Assembly: GCA_902788555.1 (NCBI GenBank)
Contig: CADAKQ010000020.1
Location: 1 to 64,000 of the forward strand
DNA from: an uncultured Lachnospiraceae bacterium
GTDB taxonomy: Bacteria; Bacillota; Clostridia; Lachnospirales; Lachnospiraceae
Direction: 5' to 3'
Length of the DNA stretch: 64,000 nucleotides
The position numbers and the translations under genes are program-made. Positions 16,868 through 25,333 of the stretch are shown here, piece after piece (the first letter of the stretch is position 1; every line of letters begins with the position of its first letter). A model generated the notes under the pieces. It made no database searches and was not told where the DNA came from. It saw nothing but the letters and a program-made list of their open reading frames with translations.

Positions 16868-17113
16868 ATGGACAGAACACAGATTGATTCTAAACTCAAA
16901 GAAGTAATTGAGGAAGTTATGCCTGAGATTGAAAATATTGATTTTTCAGCATCAATTACTCAGGAGTATGGCGTAAACTCAGTATCACTTATCAGACTTA
17001 TTCTTGCAGTTGAAAGCAAATTCGATGTTTCATTTAATGATTATGAATTGGCATTATCTTCATATGATACATTTGGTGACTTGGCAGCTACAGTTGTCGA
17101 GAAGTTAGCTTAA
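16868..17113 (+). CDS. Acyl carrier protein
   Basis: An 81-residue acyl carrier protein, which carries acyl groups on a phosphopantetheine arm. The attachment serine lies in EYGVNSVSLIRLI, where the usual DSL motif reads NSV; the following VESKFDVSFNDYEL matches helix 2/3 of the family. This asparagine variant points to a specialised carrier rather than the fatty acid synthase one. Strong site AGGGGG upstream. It is first in a unit with an unknown protein and a phosphopantetheinyl transferase that would activate it. No ketosynthase, adenylation or ligase gene is present here. Confidence 0.88.
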   Translation: MDRTQIDSKLKEVIEEVMPEIENIDFSASITQEYGVNSVSLIRLILAVESKFDVSFNDYELALSSYDTFGDLAATVVEKLA

Positions 17114-17141
17114 ATTTTTAGAAAATTGGAGGAATGAAAAG

Positions 17142-18197
17142 ATGGCAGATATTAAGAAATTACCCGTAACTTATCCGATGATTACATCATGGCAGTGGCA
17201 TGCAACATTGTTCTCAATATTATCAGATGATGAAAATGCAAAGAAATGGATTTTCAGTAACTACATACAGTTACGTTGTTATCATATTCAGGAAATATTT
17301 ACCGGAGATGATATGCTTTTTGCGGATATGATGCCGGGCTCAAGTTCACTTAAGCAGTGTCCGTATCTTGTATACTCACTTATGACTAAGGAGCAGATTG
17401 AAAGCTATTGCGGAAATATTATCGATTTTGTTATTAAGACTATTGACCTTGACGGATACGTATACGGAGTTTTTGATGAGGCAAAGATTCTTTGCGATGC
17501 AGAGGTTGATTATAAGTTCCCACATGAGTTATTTATCTATGGTTACGACAGAGATAAGGAAGAATTCTATGTAGGAGATTTCACCTTCCAGGATCATTAC
17601 GGATATAATACGGTTTCATTCTCTGACTTAGAGAGAGGCTGGGAGGTTATAAGTGCTAAGGAAGACCATATGTTTAAGGATGCTGACAATGGCAAGCGTG
17701 GTCTTTACGTTGTTATGAAGAACAGTGAGATGCCTGTATATGAGGTGGATCTTGAGCTTATCAAGCAGAATATAAAGGAATATCTTAATTCTGAGGATAC
17801 CAAAGATCATTTCCGTATGTTGAGAAACAGATTTGATGATACTACCTTTGGTATCAAGGTTTATGACAAGGCTTTGGCACAGGTTGAAAAGCAGCTCCAT
17901 GCAGAGGAGCCTGATTTTGACATAAGAGCACTTCATATCATGTATGACCATAAGGTTCTTATGTATAAGAGAATCGAGTATCTTATGGAGCACGGTTATC
18001 TTAAGTTTAATCAGGAAACCTTGGATGCTTATGCAACCGTTGTTAAAAATATGCTTGCTGCAAGAAATCTTCTCGTAAGAATTTCGATTACAAATGAAAT
18101 TGAAGCAGCATCAAGATTCAAGACATATTTTAATGCAGCTAAGGAAAAGGAAGTAAATGTTCTTTTTGAAATCCTTGCAGAGTTGGAAGAAAAATAA
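17142..18197 (+). CDS. Unknown protein, possibly C39/BtrH-like, in carrier-protein unit
   Basis: A 351-residue soluble protein with no signal peptide. The layout of residues ~15-175 (ATLFSILSDDENAKKWIFSN, then HELFIYGYDRDKEEFYVGDF) resembles NRPS-associated proteins related to the butirosin BtrH N-terminal (C39 peptidase-like) domain, which moves acyl groups from a carrier protein to a product. This likeness is judged by eye and is tentative. The place where relatives have a Cys-His pair reads QWHA here; the cysteines seen (RCYHIQ near residue 45, QCPYLV near 72) may or may not be catalytic. The C-terminal third is helical and charged. The gene is 28 bases after the acyl carrier protein and ~100 before the phosphopantetheinyl transferase, so a carrier-linked reaction is likely. 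Confidence 0.5.
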   Translation: MADIKKLPVTYPMITSWQWHATLFSILSDDENAKKWIFSNYIQLRCYHIQEIFTGDDMLFADMMPGSSSLKQCPYLVYSLMTKEQIESYCGNIIDFVIKTIDLDGYVYGVFDEAKILCDAEVDYKFPHELFIYGYDRDKEEFYVGDFTFQDHYGYNTVSFSDLERGWEVISAKEDHMFKDADNGKRGLYVVMKNSEMPVYEVDLELIKQNIKEYLNSEDTKDHFRMLRNRFDDTTFGIKVYDKALAQVEKQLHAEEPDFDIRALHIMYDHKVLMYKRIEYLMEHGYLKFNQETLDAYATVVKNMLAARNLLVRISITNEIEAASRFKTYFNAAKEKEVNVLFEILAELEEK

Positions 18198-18209
18198 GAT
18201 TTAATGTGC

Positions 18210-18265
18210 AGGCTGTCCTTACGTTTTATGATACACGAGTATTTTTATAGCGTATGGGCAGTCTG
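18210..18265. repeat. Imperfect hairpin before the PPTase gene
   Basis: AGGCTGTCC-TTACG (left) pairs with CGTATGGGCAGTCT (right) with several G-T pairs around ACGAG. It lies within the unit, between stop 18197 and start 18297, and has no T-run at its end, so it may be a processing or stability element. Confidence 0.45.
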
Positions 18266-18296
18266 ATTTATTATCAGGGCAGACAGAACCGGAAAT

Positions 18297-19010
18297 ATGA
18301 GTGAGATAAAAATTCTTGTATATAAAATAGATATTGATTATTTGGAACAAAATAATGATGAATTGTTGGAAGGCTTATACCCTGCCCGCAGGGAGTCGGT
18401 GGAAAAGCTGAAGAGTAAGAAAGCTGCGTTCACTTCTATGGCAGCCGGTCTTTTGCTTATGACGGCTTATAAGGTGGCTGTAGGTGCATCGGGAAAAGAT
18501 ATAGTTATAAAAAAGGGAGAGTACGGAAAGCCTTATATAGAGGGAGAAAAACGATTCAAATATAATATCTCACATTCCGGTGATTATGTAGTGCTGGTCT
18601 ATACAACCGATAAAGATGTAAGCTCACTTGGAATCGATGTTGAGGTCATAAGAAAAAGAGATGATGATATGAGAGTAGCCAACCGTTTTTTTACCAGGCA
18701 GGAGATTGATTATATAAGTGATGGACTGACATGCTCGGATATAGACAGCAGATTTTATAAGGTTTGGACTATGAAGGAAGCATATATAAAAATGAATGGA
18801 AACGGTCTTAGTCAAAGACTTGATGAATTTAGTGTTAATCCTGATGAATTATCTGTAGAGGATACTCATAAATCGGAATCAGAGGAGCATATATGCTATG
18901 ATATGAAGATATATGACAGGCATGTTATATCGGTTTGTGTAAGTGGCATGCCCGATGCAGAGTTCATATATGAACAAATCACACTTGACAAACACTTTTT
19001 GATGCGTTAA
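18297..19010 (+). CDS. Sfp-type 4'-phosphopantetheinyl transferase
   Basis: A 237-residue enzyme that moves phosphopantetheine from coenzyme A to the serine of carrier proteins. The family motifs are all present: GKPYIEG, FKYNISHSGDYVVLVY, then the metal-binding GIDVEVI and FYKVWTMKEAYIKMNG with the KEA lysine/glutamate. Sfp-type length, twice that of AcpS. It closes the unit started by the acyl carrier protein at 16868, which is its likely substrate. The ribosome binding site is weak (ACCGGAAAT). The frame ends 26 bases before tRNA-Arg. Confidence 0.9.
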   Translation: MSEIKILVYKIDIDYLEQNNDELLEGLYPARRESVEKLKSKKAAFTSMAAGLLLMTAYKVAVGASGKDIVIKKGEYGKPYIEGEKRFKYNISHSGDYVVLVYTTDKDVSSLGIDVEVIRKRDDDMRVANRFFTRQEIDYISDGLTCSDIDSRFYKVWTMKEAYIKMNGNGLSQRLDEFSVNPDELSVEDTHKSESEEHICYDMKIYDRHVISVCVSGMPDAEFIYEQITLDKHFLMR

Positions 19011-19035
19011 AATCACTACTGTTGTGAATATTTAT

Positions 19036-19109
19036 GCGGCAGTAGCTCAGCTGGATAGAGCACATGGCTACGGACCATGGTGTCGGGGGTTCGAATCCTC
19101 TCTGCCGCA
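19036..19109 (+). tRNA. tRNA-Arg (ACG)
   Basis: Acceptor GCGGCAG pairs with CTGCCGC, anticodon stem CATGG/CCATG encloses CTACGGA, anticodon ACG. CCA is not encoded. Confidence 0.97.
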
Positions 19110-19161
19110 TGTAGTCGGGCAGGATTTCCTGCTCGATTTTGCTTAAATGGGAGAATATTTC

Positions 19162-20271
19162 ATGAAAAAGGTTGTTATAGTTAATTCTTCTTCGGTTTTT
19201 GAATATAGAGTGGATATGCTGTATAAGTTTCTGGTGCATAAGGGTTATGAAGTAACTGTACTTGCTTCGGACTATATGCATACCGAAAAAAAGAGGAGAA
19301 AACTTGATAAGGAAAATTATATATCCGTTAAAACTATTCCTTATAAAAAAAATATATCATTTTCACGACTTTACTCACACAGTAACTTCACTAAAAAATG
19401 TCAAAAATTACTTGATGATATGAGTTTTGATATCCTTTATCTTGTTGTTCCGCCCAACTCTCAGGCGGCACTTGCCAAAAGATATAAAAAGCGGGGAAAT
19501 GTAAAGGTGATTATGGATATAATTGATTTGTGGCCTGAAAGCTTTCCGAGTACACATACGGATAATTTTCCGTTCACTCTATGGAAGCATGTAAGAGACA
19601 GAAATCTGAAATATGCGGATTATATAATAACCGAATGCGCTTTATATGTAAAAAAGCTTAATAAGCATATAAAGAATATTGATAAGAAGATAATATACTG
19701 GGCTCATAAGAAAAATAACGATTATGTTGAGCCTGATTTTACCGGATTAAGCGATGATACGATTCATCTTTTATATCTTGGGTCAATTAATAATATTATA
19801 GATATACCAAAGATTTCAGAGGTTATAAAAGATATTTCACAAAAGAAAAAGGTATATCTTGATATAATAGGCGGAGGAGAAAAAAAGGATGAGCTTATTG
19901 AAGGTGCAAAAAATGCCGGAGCATTTGTAAATGATCATGGCAAAATATATGATTTTAAGGAGAAACAAAAGATAATTGATACCTGTCATTTCGGACTTAA
20001 TATTATGAAGGAAACGGTTTGCATTGGTCTTAGTATGAAGAGCATAGATTATCTGGAGGGCGGACTTCCCATAATAAATAATCTGAAAGAGGATATAGGC
20101 AGGATTATTAAAGAGGAAGGATGCGGTATAAATATATTTGAAAAGGGTTGGCTTGAACAAATCGGTGACAACGAAAAGGTTACGGAGATGAAGAAGAATG
20201 CAAGGAAAGCATTTGAAGATAAATTCAGTGAGGAGCGGTTTGAAAGTTCCTTGGAAGAATTGTTTGATTAG
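19162..20271 (+). CDS. Glycosyltransferase, GT4-like
   Basis: A 369-residue GT-B fold glycosyltransferase. The N-terminal half begins KKVVIVNSSSVFEYRVDML and contains VIMDIIDLWPESFPS, a block typical of GT4-type transferases making surface polysaccharide; the C-terminal half has LLYLGSI, a nucleotide-sugar region with IIGGGEKKDEL and a conserved glutamate region ending in SMKSIDYLEGGLP. No membrane span. The start at 19162 follows GGGAG at the right distance. First of three glycosyltransferase genes after tRNA-Arg. Donor and acceptor cannot be read. Confidence 0.82.
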   Translation: MKKVVIVNSSSVFEYRVDMLYKFLVHKGYEVTVLASDYMHTEKKRRKLDKENYISVKTIPYKKNISFSRLYSHSNFTKKCQKLLDDMSFDILYLVVPPNSQAALAKRYKKRGNVKVIMDIIDLWPESFPSTHTDNFPFTLWKHVRDRNLKYADYIITECALYVKKLNKHIKNIDKKIIYWAHKKNNDYVEPDFTGLSDDTIHLLYLGSINNIIDIPKISEVIKDISQKKKVYLDIIGGGEKKDELIEGAKNAGAFVNDHGKIYDFKEKQKIIDTCHFGLNIMKETVCIGLSMKSIDYLEGGLPIINNLKEDIGRIIKEEGCGINIFEKGWLEQIGDNEKVTEMKKNARKAFEDKFSEERFESSLEELFD

Positions 20272-20283
20272 GAGCAATGGAAA

Positions 20284-21126
20284 ATGAAATTTTTGGCAGT
20301 AATAATAACATATAATCCGGATGTAGAAAGACTTACGGATAATATAAAGGCAATTTCGCAGCAGACGGATAAGGTTTTGCTTGTTGATAATGGTTCGGAG
20401 GATAAGCTGTTTTTGAGTAAGCTTTCATTTATATATAATACGGCGGTTATAAGCAATGAAAAAAACAAGGGTATAGCATATGCTTTAAATCAGGGTATGA
20501 AATACGCTTATCAAAACGGATATGAATGGGCTATAACACTTGATGAGGATTCTGTATGCCCTGATGGTATAATAGCCGGAGCAAAAAAACTGATTGAGAA
20601 CACCTTGGATGTTGCCATGATAGTTCCTCTTATAAAGGAAACCTCTTCGGGCGAGCTTTGCGAGCTTGGAACGAAGGTAAACGATGAACCTTATCAGGAG
20701 GTTAAAAAGTGCATAACCTCAGCAGCGGTAACCAATGTAAAAATCTGGAAAAAGCTCAGGGGCTTTGACAATAAGATGTTTATAGATTATGTAGACTATG
20801 ATTATGCATTAAGATGCGTAATTAATAATTATAAAATAATAAGAATGAATGATGTGATTTTAGATCATAGGATAGGCAGGTCTGTTTATCGAAAATTTTT
20901 ATGGACGAAAATAAGGGTTGCCAATCATCCTGCGTACAGAAAATATTATATTGCAAGAAATATTGTAATATATATAAGGAGATATGCAAAGAATATAAAT
21001 GTTATGGCGGAGCTTCTGAGACTGTTTAAAGTGTTTTTACTTACCGTACTTTATGAAGATAATAAGAAGGAAAAGCTTAAAGCATATTTCAAAGGAATAA
21101 AAGCAGGTATAGGCTATAAGATTTGA
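20284..21126 (+). CDS. Glycosyltransferase family 2 (rhamnosyltransferase-like)
   Basis: A 280-residue GT-A transferase. It begins FLAVIITYNPDVERL and has LLVDNGSEDK and ITLDEDSVCPDG, where DED is the metal-binding DxD-type site. The block FIDYVDYDYALR is that of rhamnosyltransferases of the RfbF/WbbL kind. The start follows AGGAG with 9-base spacing; an ATG at 20277 is out of this frame. It overlaps the logic of its neighbours: three transferases in a row for a surface glycan. dTDP-rhamnose would fit with rfbA/rfbB elsewhere in the window, but rfbC and rfbD are not here. Confidence 0.85.
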   Translation: MKFLAVIITYNPDVERLTDNIKAISQQTDKVLLVDNGSEDKLFLSKLSFIYNTAVISNEKNKGIAYALNQGMKYAYQNGYEWAITLDEDSVCPDGIIAGAKKLIENTLDVAMIVPLIKETSSGELCELGTKVNDEPYQEVKKCITSAAVTNVKIWKKLRGFDNKMFIDYVDYDYALRCVINNYKIIRMNDVILDHRIGRSVYRKFLWTKIRVANHPAYRKYYIARNIVIYIRRYAKNINVMAELLRLFKVFLLTVLYEDNKKEKLKAYFKGIKAGIGYKI

Positions 21127-21150
21127 TGTATTTGATAAAAAGGTGATTTT

Positions 21151-22119
21151 ATGAAGGTTTCTGTTGTTATGGCTGCATATAATGGCAGCGAGTACGTAAC
21201 CGAACAATTAAACTCTATAGACAATCAGAGTATGAATCCGGATGAGATTATCGTTGTTGACGATGCATCAACGGATAATACCGCAGAGCTTGTCAGGCAA
21301 TTCCTTGACAGTACCGACATAGACGGACGTCTTATTATTCACGAAAAAAACAAAGGTTACAGGGATACGTTTTTTGATGCGTTAAAATATGCGGATGGAG
21401 ATATTATATTTCTCTGTGACCAGGATGATATCTGGCACAGTGATAAGATAAAAAGAATGCTTGACGTGATGGATAAAAACAAGTCCGTAAAGGCACTTAA
21501 TACCTCATATAAGCTGATTGACGGCGATGGAGAATATATTTATGAGGGCATAAGGAATAAACGCAGGAATAAGGATAAAAGAGCATTTTACGGCATTTCT
21601 CTTGAAGAGGTGCTTAGATATAATGCTGCCATGGGCTGTACAATGGCATTTACAAGAGACATAAAGGATAAGCTTTTGGCACATATTGATGAGGTTATGA
21701 CTTATAATATACCACATGATTGGATTATCAATATTGCCGCAGCCATGGATGACGGACTGTTTATGTTAAATGAGGAGCTTATAAGCTATAGGCTTCACGG
21801 TGACAATACAATAGGTCTTAACCGTGCGGATACTATTGAAAAGAGGATTAAAGATTATGAATCCGTGGCAGAGCAAAAGAAGGATATGCTTAAGCTTTTA
21901 AGGACTCTTGACCGAAAATGCTTTGAAAGAGAATATGAGTTTATGAAGCTCATGGTAAAGAGCTATTATATAAGGTGTGAGCTTTTAAACCGTAAAAAAG
22001 CCGGGGCGTATATAAATAATTACAGAAGATATAAATTAAAAAAGGTTATGGATAAAAAATCCATGCTATATGATTTGTATCTGATTGAAAAGAATAAGAT
22101 TAAAAAAAAGCAAGTCTAA
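21151..22119 (+). CDS. Glycosyltransferase family 2
   Basis: A 322-residue GT-A transferase with the start KVSVVMAAYNGSEYVTEQL, nucleotide-binding IIVVDDASTDNT and the metal-binding FLCDQDDIWH. The middle (IPHDWIINIAAA, ISYRLHGDNTIG) matches the rhamnosyl/galactosyl transferase group of surface glycan clusters. The C-terminal ~90 residues are basic and helical. Good site AAAAGGTGA. The stop codon lies inside the hairpin that ends the opposing tRNA-Gln transcript. Confidence 0.87.
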   Translation: MKVSVVMAAYNGSEYVTEQLNSIDNQSMNPDEIIVVDDASTDNTAELVRQFLDSTDIDGRLIIHEKNKGYRDTFFDALKYADGDIIFLCDQDDIWHSDKIKRMLDVMDKNKSVKALNTSYKLIDGDGEYIYEGIRNKRRNKDKRAFYGISLEEVLRYNAAMGCTMAFTRDIKDKLLAHIDEVMTYNIPHDWIINIAAAMDDGLFMLNEELISYRLHGDNTIGLNRADTIEKRIKDYESVAEQKKDMLKLLRTLDRKCFEREYEFMKLMVKSYYIRCELLNRKKAGAYINNYRRYKLKKVMDKKSMLYDLYLIEKNKIKKKQV

Positions 22120-22130
22120 AAGACTTGCTT
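22101..22130 (-). terminator. Terminator of tRNA-Gln, overlapping the end of the facing gene
   Basis: AAGCAAGTCT pairs perfectly with AGACTTGCTT around a 3-base loop; on the minus strand it is followed by eight T. The last codons of the plus-strand glycosyltransferase are inside the left arm, so one sequence serves both as coding end and terminator. Confidence 0.8.
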
Positions 22131-22135
22131 TTAAG

Positions 22136-22207
22136 CTGGGCTACAAGGATTCGAACCTTGAAATGCTGGAGTCAGAGTCCAGTGCCTTACCATTTGGCGA
22201 TAGCCCA
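22136..22207 (-). tRNA. tRNA-Gln (CTG)
   Basis: On the minus strand, acceptor TGGGCTA pairs with TAGCCCA, anticodon stem CTGGA/TCCAG encloses CTCTGAC, anticodon CTG. The U1-A72 pair is typical of tRNA-Gln. CCA is not encoded. Confidence 0.95.
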
Positions 22208-22272
22208 TCACAATCACATATTATACTTTATGTCATTATAAAATGCAAGCATTTTTTTAAAAAAATTACTGT

Positions 22273-22301
22273 TTGACAAAAACAGGGTAATGGTATAGAA
22301 T
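22273..22301 (+). promoter_or_regulatory. Strong promoter before gene 22341-22688
   Basis: TTGACA (22273-22278), 17-base spacer, TAGAAT (22296-22301): a near-consensus sigma-A promoter 40 bases before the start codon. Confidence 0.85.
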
Positions 22302-22340
22302 GGCGAGTGTTATATACTGTTTTATTTTGGAGGAAATATT

Positions 22341-22688
22341 ATGAGCAGCATAGTCTATGTGGTTCCATGGGCCATATGTGATACTGATAATATATATACG
22401 AAGAAAATAAATTTTGAAAATATGGAAAAGCCTTCTAAAGGAGATGCTATAGATGATTGGTGTGTAAGAGATGTTATGGCAAGTCCTGACAGAAGAAGCA
22501 AGGATATATATGCGGTTGTAGACGTGTATAACGGCTATAAAGAAAAGCTTAATGAAAAGGGAATGTCAGTTTTTTCTCTTAATAATTCAGCCGAGAAGCT
22601 GCTGGAATATGGATACAGTAAGGCAGACGACAAGGAAGCAGAGTTTATAAGAACTAAAGTATTAAAGCTTGAAAAAGGCAAAAAATAA
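22341..22688 (+). CDS. Unknown 115-residue protein
   Basis: An open frame with a near-consensus promoter, a strong site (TTTGGAGGAAA) and its own terminator, so very likely a real and well expressed gene. No family is recognised. It starts MSSIVYVVPWAICDTDNIYT, is soluble by composition, and has a lysine-rich C-terminus (LKLEKGKK). There are two cysteines (C13, C41), too far apart for a simple zinc motif. Confidence 0.75.
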   Translation: MSSIVYVVPWAICDTDNIYTKKINFENMEKPSKGDAIDDWCVRDVMASPDRRSKDIYAVVDVYNGYKEKLNEKGMSVFSLNNSAEKLLEYGYSKADDKEAEFIRTKVLKLEKGKK

Positions 22689-22711
22689 GACCGCATAATG
22701 TGGTCTTTTTG
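22687..22711 (+). terminator. Terminator after gene 22341-22688
   Basis: AAGACCGCA pairs with TGTGGTCTT around ATAA with one G-T pair, followed by TTTTTG. It overlaps the last two bases of the gene. Confidence 0.8.
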
Positions 22712-22771
22712 TCTTATTGGGAAGGTTTTAATAAAAATGTATTATGCTATACATTAAGCAGGAGGACGGAT

Positions 22772-23611
22772 ATGATTGAAATCGGTAAATGGAATACACT
22801 TAAGGTTATAAGATCAAAGGAGTTTGGTGTTTATCTCGGAGAGGACGGCAGTAAAACCTCCGAGACGGTACTTCTTCCGAGAAAGCAGGTTGAAGAGGGA
22901 ATTAAAGCGGGTGCAACTGTCGAGGTATTTATATACAGAGATTCGGAGGACAGACTTATAGCAACTACCAATAAACCGTTTATAACTATGGGTGAGATAA
23001 AAAAGCTAAAGGTGAAAAGTGTCACTCAGGTTGGTGCATTTATGGATTGGGGACTTGAAAAAGATATTCTTCTTCCGTTTAAAGAGCAGACTGCAAAAGT
23101 CGTCGAGGGAAAGGAATATCTTGTCAGAATGTATGCCGATAAGTCGGACAGGCTCTGTGTTTCCATGAAGCTTTATGAGAGCCTTCTTCCTATAGAAGGA
23201 TATAATGAGGGCGATACATTTACAGGTACCGTATATGAGTATAAGAAAGGTATGGGGGCTTTTGTTGCCATAGATGATAAATACTCCGGACTGATACATG
23301 AGAGTGAAATATATAATAAAGTATATGTCGGAGATACGGTTTCCGGAAGGATAAGGAAGATTCGTGAGGATAAAAAGGCGGACCTTATGTTAAGAGAGCC
23401 GGCTTATATTCAAATGAACGAGGATGCCGAGATGGTTTATGACATTATAAAAAGCTATAAAGGCAGTCTCCCTTTTACGGATAAGGCAGACAAGGAACTT
23501 ATAAAAAAAGAATTCGGTTTAAGCAAAAATGCATTTAAAAGAGCGGTTGGAAAGCTTCTGAAAGAAGGCAGGATAGAGATTGCGGAGAGTTCAATTAATA
23601 TATTAAAATAA
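22772..23611 (+). CDS. CvfB-like S1-domain RNA-binding protein
   Basis: A 279-residue protein of the CvfB/YitL family: tandem S1-like OB-fold domains followed by a winged-helix domain. Seen: IGKWNTLKVIRSKEFGVYLG (first domain), LKVKSVTQVGAFMDWGLEKD (second), GDTFTGTVYEYKKGMGAFVA (third), and a C-terminal helix-turn-helix (LIKKEFGLSKNAFKRAVGKL). Family members bind RNA and affect virulence gene expression in Staphylococcus. ATG at 22772 is set by GGAGGACGGAT; the open frame upstream to 22700 crosses a terminator. Confidence 0.88.
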   Translation: MIEIGKWNTLKVIRSKEFGVYLGEDGSKTSETVLLPRKQVEEGIKAGATVEVFIYRDSEDRLIATTNKPFITMGEIKKLKVKSVTQVGAFMDWGLEKDILLPFKEQTAKVVEGKEYLVRMYADKSDRLCVSMKLYESLLPIEGYNEGDTFTGTVYEYKKGMGAFVAIDDKYSGLIHESEIYNKVYVGDTVSGRIRKIREDKKADLMLREPAYIQMNEDAEMVYDIIKSYKGSLPFTDKADKELIKKEFGLSKNAFKRAVGKLLKEGRIEIAESSINILK

Positions 23612-23646
23612 TTGTAATAAGATTTTTATTTACGGAGGTAAGCATT

Positions 23647-24027
23647 ATGAAAAAGATTATTTCTACACCAAAGGCACCTGCGGCAATCGGACCTTATTCC
23701 CAGGCGATAGTTGTGGATAAGATGGTATTTACTTCGGGTATGATACCTATTATTCCCGAGACAGGAGAACTCGAAAAAGGAGATGTGAAGGCGCAGGCAA
23801 GACAGGCTATTAAAAACCTTGTGACTCTTCTTTCAGAGGCAGGCTCAAGTGCGGAAAATGTAGTCAAGACGACTGTATTTATCAAGGATATGAATGATTT
23901 TGCTGCTGTTAATGAGGTGTATTCGGAATTTTTTACTGAAAACTTTCCGGCTCGTTCCTGTGTTGAGGTAGCAAGACTTCCAAAGGATGTTCTTGTAGAA
24001 ATTGAGGCTGTTGCATTGCTCAACTAA
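23647..24027 (+). CDS. ridA: RidA-type enamine/imine deaminase
   Basis: A 126-residue enzyme of the YjgF/YER057c/UK114 family that hydrolyses reactive enamine and imine intermediates made by PLP enzymes, giving 2-ketoacids and ammonia. Complete signature: APAAIGPYSQAIVVDKMVF at the start, the substrate-binding arginine in FPARSCVEVARLPKD near residue 105, and the closing VEIEAVALL. It lies directly before a PLP-dependent branched-chain aminotransferase, which fits its role in protecting such enzymes. Strong GGAGG site. Confidence 0.95.
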   Translation: MKKIISTPKAPAAIGPYSQAIVVDKMVFTSGMIPIIPETGELEKGDVKAQARQAIKNLVTLLSEAGSSAENVVKTTVFIKDMNDFAAVNEVYSEFFTENFPARSCVEVARLPKDVLVEIEAVALLN

Positions 24028-24035
24028 ATTTTTAC

Positions 24036-24063
24036 TTGAATATTTGTAAGTTGGTGGTACAAT
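24036..24063 (+). promoter_or_regulatory. Promoter of the branched-chain aminotransferase gene
   Basis: TTGAAT (24036-24041), 16-base spacer, TACAAT (24058-24063), 39 bases before the start codon. Confidence 0.6.
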
Positions 24064-24102
24064 AAGGATATGTTTTATTACGAAAAAAAGGGAGACGATA
24101 AC

Positions 24103-25125
24103 ATGAGTAAGAATATTGATTGGTCAAATCTTGGTTTTGGTTATATCCAGACTGAGCATCGTTTTGTATCAAATTATAAAAATGGTGCATGGGACGAGGG
24201 CGCTATAACAACTGATGCCACAGTAACCATAAGTGAGTGTGCAGGGGTACTTCAGTATGCCCAGACATGTTTTGAGGGCTTAAAGGCTTATACTACAGAG
24301 GACGGACATATCGTCTGCTTCAGACCTGACTTAAATGCCAAGAGAATGGTTGATTCGTGTACAAGACTTGAGATGCCTTCTTATCCGGAGGACAAGTTTG
24401 TAGAGGCTGTTGTAAAGACTGTTGAGGCAAATATTGATTATGTTCCGCCTTACGGTTCGGGAGCAACACTTTACATAAGACCTTATATGTTTGGAAGCAA
24501 TCCTGTTATAGGAGTTAAGCCGGCGGATGAATATCAGTTCCGTATATTTGTAACACCGGTTGGTCCATACTTTAAGGGTGGCGCTAAGCCTATCGTAATA
24601 AGAGTTTCTGACTTTGACAGAGCAGCTCCACACGGAACAGGCGATATCAAGGCGGGACTTAATTATGCTATGAGCTTACATGCTATAGTTGATGCTCACA
24701 ATCAGGGATATGCTGAAAATATGTATCTTGATGCTGCAACACGTACTAAGGTTGAAGAAACAGGCGGAGCTAATTTCCTCTTTATTACTAAGGATGGAAA
24801 GTTTGTTACTCCTAAGTCAAACAGTATTCTTCCATCTATTACACGTCGTTCACTTATGGTGGTTGCAGAGAAGTATCTCGGACTTACAGTTGAGCATAGA
24901 GAGGTTTATTTTGACGAGCTGAAGGATTTTGCTGAGTGCGGACTTTGCGGTACGGCAGCAGTTATCTCGCCTGTCGGAAAGATAGTAAATCACGGAGAAG
25001 AAATCTGCTTCCCGAGTGGTATGGATGAGATGGGACCTGTTACAAAGAAGCTTTATGATACCTTAACAGGAATTCAGATGGGACGTATTGAAGCACCTGA
25101 AGGATGGATTAAAGTAATAAAGTAA
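24103..25125 (+). CDS. ilvE: Branched-chain amino acid aminotransferase
   Basis: A 340-residue PLP enzyme (fold type IV) that interconverts valine, leucine and isoleucine with their 2-ketoacids. Seen: the N-terminal block HRFVSNYKNGAWDEG, QTCFEGLKAY, and GTGDIKAGLNYA with the PLP-binding lysine at about K183; the EETGGANFLFI block binds cofactor phosphate. Length fits the large (eukaryote-like) bacterial form. The start at 24103 follows AAGGGAGACG; an open frame upstream to 24070 has no site. It has its own promoter and a strong terminator. Confidence 0.94.
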   Translation: MSKNIDWSNLGFGYIQTEHRFVSNYKNGAWDEGAITTDATVTISECAGVLQYAQTCFEGLKAYTTEDGHIVCFRPDLNAKRMVDSCTRLEMPSYPEDKFVEAVVKTVEANIDYVPPYGSGATLYIRPYMFGSNPVIGVKPADEYQFRIFVTPVGPYFKGGAKPIVIRVSDFDRAAPHGTGDIKAGLNYAMSLHAIVDAHNQGYAENMYLDAATRTKVEETGGANFLFITKDGKFVTPKSNSILPSITRRSLMVVAEKYLGLTVEHREVYFDELKDFAECGLCGTAAVISPVGKIVNHGEEICFPSGMDEMGPVTKKLYDTLTGIQMGRIEAPEGWIKVIK

Positions 25126-25144
25126 TCAGAATAATTAAAATATT

Positions 25145-25187
25145 AATAAAACAAGGCGGTTTTTTATAAATCGCCTTGTTTTATTTT
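25145..25187 (+). terminator. Terminator of ilvE
   Basis: AATAAAACAAGGCG pairs perfectly with CGCCTTGTTTTATT, followed by TTA. Confidence 0.88.
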
Positions 25188-25237
25188 ACTTTATGGGAAA
25201 AACTTTCCGGGAAAGTAAAAAATATAAATATTTATGG

Positions 25238-25266
25238 TTGACATTTTATTGGTAAAGGAGTATATT
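25238..25266 (+). promoter_or_regulatory. Promoter of the metal-export operon
   Basis: TTGACA (25238-25243), 17-base spacer, TATATT (25261-25266). The ArsR-type operator at 25268-25293 begins right after the -10 box. Confidence 0.82.
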
Positions 25267-25267
25267 A

Positions 25268-25293
25268 AACGTATGAACAATCATTCATATGTT
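25268..25293 (+). promoter_or_regulatory. ArsR-family operator
   Basis: AACGTATGAA-6-TTCATATGTT, a 10-bp inverted repeat with one mismatch, sits on the expected transcription start. Its TATGAA/TTCATA core matches operators of ArsR/SmtB metal sensors; bound repressor would block transcription until metal is bound. Confidence 0.72.
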
Positions 25294-25333
25294 TGAAGAT
25301 TAACAATAATAAAAAGAAAAGCGGGAGGTAAAT

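Noticed and set aside
19036..22207. Three glycosyltransferases between tRNA-Arg and tRNA-Gln as an integrated island
   Set aside because: No integrase and no direct repeat of a tRNA end was found; base composition matches the neighbours.
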